64,000 nucleotides of DNA. Origin: Halobacillus naozhouensis. Lineage in GTDB: Bacteria; Bacillota; Bacilli; Bacillales; Halobacillaceae. The notes beneath the pieces were generated by a model. The model did no database searches. It was not told where the DNA came from and saw nothing but the letters and a program-made list of their open reading frames with translations. The stretch is from assembly GCF_029714185.1 (NCBI RefSeq), contig NZ_CP121671.1, positions 2,418,001 to 2,482,000 of the forward strand, written 5' to 3'. Of this stretch, positions 58,520 to 64,000 are shown piece by piece. The position numbers were made by a program, and so were the translations under genes. Position 1 is the first letter of the stretch, and each line of letters begins with the position of its first letter.

Positions 58520-59075
58520 ACAGCGAATTCTCCTTTATAAAGTGGTGAACAGCCTCAGGAATAAGATAGCGTACCGTAAAACCTTTTTTTAACCGCTCAC
58601 GAATTAGCGTTGATGAAATATCGATTCGAGGAACATCTATCATGACAACGTCTTTCGTTGTGTCTCTTTTAGAGCCTTCTCGTCGAACACCAACAAAAGT
58701 GATAAGATTTTTCAGTTCTTCAATCCTATACCAATCCTGCAAACTGTCGACCATGTCTCCCCCAATAATAAAATAAAACTTATCGTCTGGATAATCTTCC
58801 GTCAATTGCTCCATTGTATCAAAAGTATATGACTTACCCTGCCGGATCAGCTCTAGGTCAAGACTATGAAACCGCTTGTTCTCCTGAATAGCTTTCGTCA
58901 CCATTTCCAGCCTCTCGTCTGATGAAACAGCCGCTTTCTGTTTATGTGGAGGAAGATACGAAGGAATAAACCAGATCTCATCTAATTTCATTGCTTCACA
59001 TACTTGCTCTGCAATTATCAAGTGCCCCTGGTGTGGAGGATCAAATGTTCCGCCAAAGATTCCTATTCGTTTCAT
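58503..59075 (-). CDS. nadD: Nicotinate-nucleotide adenylyltransferase
   Basis: The 190-residue enzyme makes nicotinic acid adenine dinucleotide from NaMN and ATP in NAD synthesis. Motifs are GGTFDPPHQGH (8-18) and the C-terminal PRIDISSTLIRERLKKG, the ISST(R/L) nucleotidyltransferase signature. It lies between yhbY and yqeK in the operon. Confidence 0.97.
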   Translation of the reverse strand: MKRIGIFGGTFDPPHQGHLIIAEQVCEAMKLDEIWFIPSYLPPHKQKAAVSSDERLEMVTKAIQENKRFHSLDLELIRQGKSYTFDTMEQLTEDYPDDKFYFIIGGDMVDSLQDWYRIEELKNLITFVGVRREGSKRDTTKDVVMIDVPRIDISSTLIRERLKKGFTVRYLIPEAVHHFIKENSLYALKS

Positions 59076-59087
59076 AATGGCTCTCCT

Positions 59088-59378
59088 TTACGGTAATTCG
59101 ATTTGTTTATTATTCGCTGACTCCTTGTACAAAATAATCGTATTACCGATAAGTTGAACAAGGTTTGCCTCTGTATCATCAACAATCTCTCGTGCAACTT
59201 CAGAATTATCTTCAAAGCAATTTTGCAAAATACTTACCTTTATTAACTCTCTTTTTTCAAGTGCTTCTGATATTTGAGTAGTCATATTTTCATTAACTCC
59301 AGCTTTACCTACTTGAAATATCGGCTGAAGCTTGTGGGAGAGACCTCTTAAATACTTCTTCTGTTTACTTGTTAACAT
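59088..59378 (-). CDS. yhbY: RNA-binding protein YhbY (CRM domain)
   Basis: The 96-residue CRM-domain protein has LTSKQKKYLRGLSHKLQPIFQVGK and the loop GNTIILYKES (parts of residues 2-90). It is associated with pre-50S ribosomes. It follows aroE by only 1 nt. The B. subtilis gene is yqeI. Confidence 0.95.
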   Translation of the reverse strand: MLTSKQKKYLRGLSHKLQPIFQVGKAGVNENMTTQISEALEKRELIKVSILQNCFEDNSEVAREIVDDTEANLVQLIGNTIILYKESANNKQIELP

Positions 59379-59379
59379 A

Positions 59380-60213
59380 CTATTCTCCTTTCAGTTTCTC
59401 TTCGAATGCTGTCATTATCCTAGAGGCGGCAGTAGACTTACCAGACCAAATTTCAAAGGCAAGGATCGCTTGGTTTAATAACATCCCATGGCCATAATGA
59501 AGCCGTGCCCCCTGTCGTTCAGCTTCTTTTAATAAAGAAGTCTTTTTCGGGCGATAAACAATATCACTTACAATCGTATTGGCATTGATGCCTGTAAGGG
59601 AAATAAGCGTCCGGTTTTTCTCCGGCGCCATGCCTACTGAAGTCGTTTGAATTATCAGATCATACTGCGAGAGGTCTTCTTCTGCTTGCTGCAAGGTAAG
59701 GGCACTTGAAGTTGAATGTGCTTGTAAGTCTTCAATGACCCGCTGCGCTTTTTCAACCGTCCTGTTCGCCACATTTATCTTTTTTACCCCATGCTTAAGT
59801 AAGGCATAAAAAATACCCCTCGCGGCTCCACCACTGCCGAGAATGAGCACTTTGTCCGATGATTTCAGAGCATCATCGTATTGATTAAGCAAAGATGCCG
59901 CATAACCTCGTCCGTCAGTATTGTATCCTATTAAACGACCGTTATCGCTTTTCACAGTATTGACTGCACCCAGAAACTTAGCAGCTTCGTCTAACTCGTC
60001 CAGATAAGGGATGATCTTTTCTTTATACGGCACGGTGACATTAAAACCGTTAATTTTGCTGCCCTTAAGCTGCTCCATCTGATCTGGGAACTGTTCGGGA
60101 TTACATTCATACAAGCTATATTCTCCTTCTATGCCATGCATGGTCAGCAGGCGATGGTGAATCCACGGAGAAAGAGAATGAGCGATCGGATAACCTATCA
60201 ACCCTAATTGCAT
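59380..60213 (-). CDS. aroE: Shikimate dehydrogenase
   Basis: The 277-residue NADP-dependent enzyme reduces 3-dehydroshikimate in aromatic amino acid synthesis. The shikimate site is SLSPWIHH and GFNVTVPYKEKI with the catalytic Lys in VPYK, and NTDGRGY. The NADP fold shows LILGSGGAARGIFYAL and VANRTVEKAQR. It lies between yqeH and yhbY. Confidence 0.97.
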   Translation of the reverse strand: MQLGLIGYPIAHSLSPWIHHRLLTMHGIEGEYSLYECNPEQFPDQMEQLKGSKINGFNVTVPYKEKIIPYLDELDEAAKFLGAVNTVKSDNGRLIGYNTDGRGYAASLLNQYDDALKSSDKVLILGSGGAARGIFYALLKHGVKKINVANRTVEKAQRVIEDLQAHSTSSALTLQQAEEDLSQYDLIIQTTSVGMAPEKNRTLISLTGINANTIVSDIVYRPKKTSLLKEAERQGARLHYGHGMLLNQAILAFEIWSGKSTAASRIMTAFEEKLKGE

Positions 60214-60225
60214 GTGATCTACCTC

Positions 60226-61326
60226 CTATATTAATGAGTTTCTTAGAGATACCCGAACACCTTCAGGTGCATAAGCTGTCACAGTTAGATTCCCTTCTGG
60301 AACAGTGATCCATCCCAACCCTGAAAACACAACATCCGTCTTCGGTCTCTCAATTTTAAAGGTTGTTCCCTTTAACGGTGGAAGCTGCTCAATTGTTTGC
60401 GAATCGGGGGGTGATAGTAACTCACCTAAATGGTGCTCATACAATTCATCGGCTTTTTCGAGCTTTGTTCGATGTATTGGCATATCATTAGAAAGGTAAC
60501 AAATAAATGAACTGCGCTCCCCTGCTTCAAAGTCTAAACGAGCTAAACCACCGAAATATAAAGTTTGTTGCTCATTTAATTGGTAAACTTTCGGCTTCAC
60601 TTCTTTCCTTGGTGTAATCACCTTTAAATCCTGATCTGATACGTAATGGGCCATTTGATGCCGGTGGATAACCCCGGGAGTATCGAATAATGAACTTTGA
60701 GCATCCAGTGGAATATCAATAAACCCGAGAGTTGTGCCAGGAAAATAGGAAGTAGTGATAGCATTCTCTACTCCGGATGTGCGATTTATCAATGCATTTA
60801 TAAAGGTTGACTTTCCAACATTCGTTGTCCCAACTACATACACATCACCACGATCCCTATAGCGGTCGATCGCTATGGAGAGATCATCAATGCCCTGTTG
60901 CTTTTCAGCTGAAATTAAGTATATATCCTCTACCTTCAGTCCCTGCTCTTTTGCTTCATGGCGAAGCCATTGCTTTACTTTATTGTGATTTACTGACTTT
61001 GGAAGGACATCCATCTTATTACCGACCAGGATGATTGGATTTTGGCCCGTTAATCGCTTTAACCCAGGGATAAAACTCCCATTAAAGTCAAAAATATCAA
61101 CCAGTTGCACAATGAGACCTTTATTTTTACTAATTTGATTTAACATCTCCAGGAAATCATCGTCCTGATAAGGAACATCCTGTACTTCATTGTAATGTTT
61201 TAGCCGAAAACACCGTTTACAAATAACATCGTCTTTCTCAAGTGCAGACTTTGGGGCAAAGCCAGGCTGTTTAGGGTCTGTAGACTGGATCACCGCTCCA
61301 CATCCCTGACAAATTACTTCACTCAT
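60226..61326 (-). CDS. yqeH: Ribosome biogenesis GTPase YqeH
   Basis: The 366-residue circularly permuted GTPase is needed for 30S assembly. An N-terminal zinc ribbon (CQGCG near 6-10, CKRC near 35-38) is followed by motifs in the permuted order NKMD, SAEK, GTTNVGKST and DTPG, and then a C-terminal treble-clef-like domain. The ATG at 61326 gives the same length as B. subtilis YqeH and overlaps the yqeG stop by 4 nt. Confidence 0.96.
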   Translation of the reverse strand: MSEVICQGCGAVIQSTDPKQPGFAPKSALEKDDVICKRCFRLKHYNEVQDVPYQDDDFLEMLNQISKNKGLIVQLVDIFDFNGSFIPGLKRLTGQNPIILVGNKMDVLPKSVNHNKVKQWLRHEAKEQGLKVEDIYLISAEKQQGIDDLSIAIDRYRDRGDVYVVGTTNVGKSTFINALINRTSGVENAITTSYFPGTTLGFIDIPLDAQSSLFDTPGVIHRHQMAHYVSDQDLKVITPRKEVKPKVYQLNEQQTLYFGGLARLDFEAGERSSFICYLSNDMPIHRTKLEKADELYEHHLGELLSPPDSQTIEQLPPLKGTTFKIERPKTDVVFSGLGWITVPEGNLTVTAYAPEGVRVSLRNSLI

Positions 61327-61850
61327 TGGCCGTTTCCCTCCTCCCAAGTAATCTTACCTTTACGTTTCATCCAACTTAAAATTCTCCGTTCAATTCTCCT
61401 GTTAAAACGAGTCCAAAAGCCGTCCGTTTCAACAATCGGTACAACTAATATAGTATATAACCCTGCCACGTTTCCTCCTAAAACATCTGTCATCAGTTGA
61501 TCTCCTACTACGACAATTTCGTTTTTCTGGATTTTCATCTCTTTCCTGGCTCGTTTAAATGCTCTCGATAATGGCTTTCGGGCACTGTGAATAAACGATG
61601 TATTCAATGGTTCGGAAAATAATTTCACACGATTTTCATTATTGTTTGAGGCAATCGTAACTTGAATACCATGATGATTCATGAGTCGAAACCAGTTTAC
61701 GATTTCCTCTGTTGCATCGGGCTCATCCCAAGCAACAAGAGTATTATCTAAATCTGTAATAATCCCTTTGATCCCTTTCCGTATTAAATCCTCTGGGTCT
61801 ATATCATGTATGCTTTGTACATGCTCATTAGGTAAAAAATGTTTAAACAT
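61323..61850 (-). CDS. yqeG: HAD-family phosphatase YqeG
   Basis: The 175-residue HAD phosphatase of subfamily IIIA has ITDLDNTLVAWD with nucleophile Asp33 and Asp35, then TIASNNNE and VVGDQLMTDVLGG. It is related to mitochondrial phosphatidylglycerophosphate phosphatase, so a phospholipid role is possible but unproven. It is the first gene of the operon. GTG 61853 is an alternative start. Confidence 0.94.
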   Translation of the reverse strand: MFKHFLPNEHVQSIHDIDPEDLIRKGIKGIITDLDNTLVAWDEPDATEEIVNWFRLMNHHGIQVTIASNNNENRVKLFSEPLNTSFIHSARKPLSRAFKRARKEMKIQKNEIVVVGDQLMTDVLGGNVAGLYTILVVPIVETDGFWTRFNRRIERRILSWMKRKGKITWEEGNGQ

Positions 61851-61982
61851 CACTAATCACTCCATCCTTCACGACAAAATCTCCTTACCCATCATATACA
61901 AAATTTCTACAGGATTCAAAACAATAGTGAAACTTTCCTCTTTATGCAAAGAATCGTTCGACAATTCGCGACAACGTTGCCC

Positions 61983-62082
61983 TGTGGATAAGTTTATGCA
62001 CATATTCCACACCCCAAATCCTTTGTCTTCACTATCTTGCTAAACATTAACGTTACACTTATCTACAATTACCTGTAGATAA
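61983..62082. promoter_or_regulatory. DnaA box cluster upstream of sda
   Basis: Two perfect DnaA boxes (TTATCCACA read on the minus strand at 61991-61983; TTATGCACA at 61994-62002) lie 2 bp apart, facing each other. Two one-mismatch boxes TTATCTACA follow as an inverted pair (62059-62067 and, minus, 62082-62074). In B. subtilis sda is directly controlled by DnaA. The rest of the 336-bp yqeG-sda gap holds both promoters; a TATACT (62139-62144) may be the sda -10. Confidence 0.8.
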
Positions 62083-62186
62083 ATGGTGTATTGTAGGCTA
62101 TCTATGAAACATGGTAAGGTAAACGTGCATTACTTAACTATACTCTTTAATAAACAGGAGGTGGCTGCCACAAAAGTGGCAGAGAG

Positions 62187-62339
62187 ATGAAGCAATTATC
62201 TGATACCCTGTTACTACAATCTTACCACAAAGCTATCGAACTCAATCTATCACAAGATTTTATTAAACAAATCGAAGAAGAAATACACGAACGCTCTATT
62301 GCCCATTTAATTAATAAGAAATTAAATCATGTAGGATAA
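62187..62339 (+). CDS. sda: Sporulation checkpoint protein Sda
   Basis: This 50-codon gene was read directly: M-K-Q-L-S-D-T-L-L-L, then SYHKAIELNLSQDFIKQIEE and ERSIAHLI. It matches Sda, a helical hairpin that binds KinA and blocks sporulation when DNA replication is impaired. It is next to yqeG, as in B. subtilis, and has DnaA boxes upstream. The best Shine-Dalgarno (AGGAGGTGG, 62156-62164) is 22-25 nt from the ATG, with a hairpin between (62165-62182). Confidence 0.9.
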   Translation: MKQLSDTLLLQSYHKAIELNLSQDFIKQIEEEIHERSIAHLINKKLNHVG

Positions 62340-62372
62340 AAGTGGAACCACCTACAAATACTGAGAATTATC

Positions 62373-62400
62373 AACTCGTTTCCAGGGGAGGAAACGAGTT
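62373..62400 (+). terminator. Intrinsic terminator after sda
   Basis: A perfect 11-bp stem (62373-62383 with 62390-62400, loop 6 nt) is followed by T4 and AT-rich DNA. Confidence 0.9.
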
Positions 62401-62500
62401 TTTTATTTATATTTTCTTTCTTTACTTTTGTCGTGTCTCTACTTATTTAAAAGAATTGTCAAAAATACTCCATGATTCATTATCTGAAAGTAGTATTCAG

Positions 62501-62530
62501 TTGAATATTCCTTTACTTTTTGATTACAAT
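62501..62530 (+). promoter_or_regulatory. Candidate promoter of the mrp operon
   Basis: TTGAAT (62501-62506), an 18-bp spacer and TACAAT (62525-62530) lie 66 bp before the mrpA start. This is a reasonable sigma-A promoter, found by eye only. Confidence 0.5.
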
Positions 62531-62595
62531 TGAGTGAAGTAACATTTGCTTGAACGATATCACTTTTGAACTTAGCCAGAGGGAGGAACAACTAG

Positions 62596-64000
62596 ATGCT
62601 ATTGGCTGTACTATTGCCTTTTATTATTGCCATTTTTATCCCATTCCTAAGCAAATGGAAAGATAAATTTCATACTGGCTTCATTGTAACCGCTGTACCC
62701 ACTGTGATTTTTATTTATTTTGCTCAATTTTTAGGTTCGGGATTTGATCCGGTATCAAGAGAATATACTTGGATACCATCGTTAAATATGAATATCGTCT
62801 TTTATTTAGACGGATTGAGCTTATTATTTGTTCTGCTAATAAGCGGAATCGGTTCCCTAGTTGCTTTTTATTCGATCTATTATCTACATAAATCAGAGCA
62901 GCTAGGACATTTTTACGTTTACTTTCTATTATTTATGGGATCGATGTTAGGAGTAGTCCTTTCCGATAACGTGTTCGTGCTATATACGTTTTGGGAGTTT
63001 ACTTCGTTGTCATCCTTCTTACTTATTGGTTATTGGCACTATAAAGAGGGATCTAGATACGGTGCCCTAAAGTCAATGTTGATCACTGTATTTGGCGGTC
63101 TCAGCTTACTGGGTGCCTTAGTTTTCATGAGTGTGATTACAGGGACATCAAGCATTCAGCAGATGATTCTTCAGCAGGAGCTTATTCTGAATCACCAATT
63201 CTTCCCTCTAATCCTTGTTTTAATTTTATTAGGTGCTTTTACAAAGTCGGCACAGTTTCCATTTCATATCTGGCTGCCAGATGCAATGGAGGCTCCAACT
63301 CCTGTCAGTGCGTACCTGCACTCGGCAACAATGGTTAAAGCCGGACTCTTTTTAGTGGCCAGATTTTCACCTATGTTATCAACATCTGATTGGTTTTTTA
63401 TCATTGTCTCAAGTGTTGGGATTGTTACACTATGTTGGGGGTCCTATATGGCCGTACGTCAAACCGATCTCAAAGCCATCCTGGCCTTCTCGACAATCAG
63501 TCAACTTGGAATGATTATGGCCATGCTTGGATTTGGAACAAAGGTTGCCGTATTTGCAGCCGTCTTCCACATCTTGAATCATGCAACCTTTAAAGGAAGC
63601 TTGTTTATGGTCGCCGGGATTGTTGATCATGAAACAGGTTCGCGCGATATTCGTAAACTTGGTGGACTGATGACATTCCTTCCGATCACTGCAACATTAG
63701 CCCTGTTCGCTTCCTTTTCTATGGCAGGTGTCCCATTGCCATTCTTAAACGGGTTTTACAGTAAAGAATTATTCTTTGATTCTGCAATTCATTTACAACA
63801 AACTACAACTGGATTCATTGCTTTTCTAAAAACAGCCTTCCCTTACCTGGCCGTTTTCGGAAGTATCTTCACGTTCGTCTATTCTATGTATTTCTTTTTC
63901 GGGACATTCAGAGGGAAAGCGAACGTGCACGAGCTTCCTAAGAAGCCGCATGAAGCACCATTTGGAATGCTCGTATCACCGATGATCTTAGTGGCTGGAG
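62596..64000 (+). CDS. mrpA: Na+/H+ antiporter subunit MrpA (partial)
   Basis: The frame is open from the ATG at 62596, behind GGGAGG, to the window end (468 residues). It was read by hand. It resembles the large proton-pumping subunit of Mrp antiporters and complex I NuoL: LDGLSLLFVLLISGIG, WEFTSLSSFLLIGYW with the key membrane Glu, FTKSAQFPFHIWLPDAMEAP with the key Lys, HSATMVKAGLFL and HILNHATFKGSLF. The length of hydrophobic sequence and lack of nuo genes nearby favour MrpA over NuoL. Mrp exports Na+ for salt and alkali tolerance. Confidence 0.9.
   Translation, partial: MLLAVLLPFIIAIFIPFLSKWKDKFHTGFIVTAVPTVIFIYFAQFLGSGFDPVSREYTWIPSLNMNIVFYLDGLSLLFVLLISGIGSLVAFYSIYYLHKSEQLGHFYVYFLLFMGSMLGVVLSDNVFVLYTFWEFTSLSSFLLIGYWHYKEGSRYGALKSMLITVFGGLSLLGALVFMSVITGTSSIQQMILQQELILNHQFFPLILVLILLGAFTKSAQFPFHIWLPDAMEAPTPVSAYLHSATMVKAGLFLVARFSPMLSTSDWFFIIVSSVGIVTLCWGSYMAVRQTDLKAILAFSTISQLGMIMAMLGFGTKVAVFAAVFHILNHATFKGSLFMVAGIVDHETGSRDIRKLGGLMTFLPITATLALFASFSMAGVPLPFLNGFYSKELFFDSAIHLQQTTTGFIAFLKTAFPYLAVFGSIFTFVYSMYFFFGTFRGKANVHELPKKPHEAPFGMLVSPMILVAG

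Noticed and set aside
62596..64000. NuoL/NdhF (NADH dehydrogenase subunit 5) reading of the last gene
   Set aside because: The sequence around FTKSAQFPFHIWLP and the end segment fit Mrp antiporter subunit A better, and no nuo genes are nearby. The cut at the window edge leaves some doubt.

Overview
This 64 kb window is chromosomal core DNA from a spore-forming member of the Bacillaceae. Gene content and order follow the Bacillus subtilis yqg-yqf-yqe region closely: pst, pbpA and sodA, then ispG to nfo, ispH to sigA and dnaG, glyQS to phoH, floA to the dnaK operon, spoIIP and gpr, comE, and the yqeG-H/aroE/nadD cluster. Sporulation genes (spoIIP, gpr, yqfC, yqfD, sda), competence genes (comEA, comEB, comEC, comER) and an Mrp-type antiporter subunit at the right edge suggest a salt- or alkali-tolerant genus such as Halobacillus or a relative. 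The genus is an inference from protein character, not a measured match.

Layout. 1-6.0 kb: pstC (cut by the window edge), pstS behind PhoP boxes, pbpA, an MFS gene and sodA, all on the minus strand. 6.2-7.4 kb: a minus-strand tRNA operon (Met, His, Ile2, Ser, fMet, Phe) with its own promoter and terminator and with internal tRNA debris and tandem repeats. 7.5-18.5 kb: Na/Pi transporter, small membrane proteins, isoprenoid genes ispG and ispH, DNA repair nuclease nfo, RNA helicase cshB, nif3, trmK and cccA. 18.9-31.4 kb: sigA-dnaG operon, ppsR-ccpN, T-box-controlled glyQS, then recO-yqzL-era-dgkA-ybeY and phoH. 31.4-36.6 kb: sporulation pair yqfC-yqfD, a sigma-W-type floA/nfeD operon, yqeY and rpsU. 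36.9-49.2 kb: deoC, rsmE, prmA, the CIRCE-controlled hrcA-grpE-dnaK-dnaJ operon, hemW, lepA, yqxA and spoIIP. 49.2-56.8 kb: gpr, rpsT, holA, yqzM and the comE genes. 56.8-61.9 kb: the tightly packed yqeG-yqeH-aroE-yhbY-nadD-yqeK-rsfS-yqeM operon. 62.2-64 kb: sda behind a cluster of DnaA boxes, then the start of mrpA.

Most genes are housekeeping and their functions are well established, and I found no new defence or mobile system. The parts worth a second look are: a frameshifted remnant of pgpH (c-di-AMP phosphodiesterase) between phoH and ybeY; duplicated tRNA fragments and a CCA-less Met tRNA in the tRNA operon; a hairpin lying between the Shine-Dalgarno sequence and start codon of sda; and an unexplained structured region upstream of holA.

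Start codons were moved inward from the longest open frame wherever a good ribosome binding site marked a later start. These choices are stated gene by gene.
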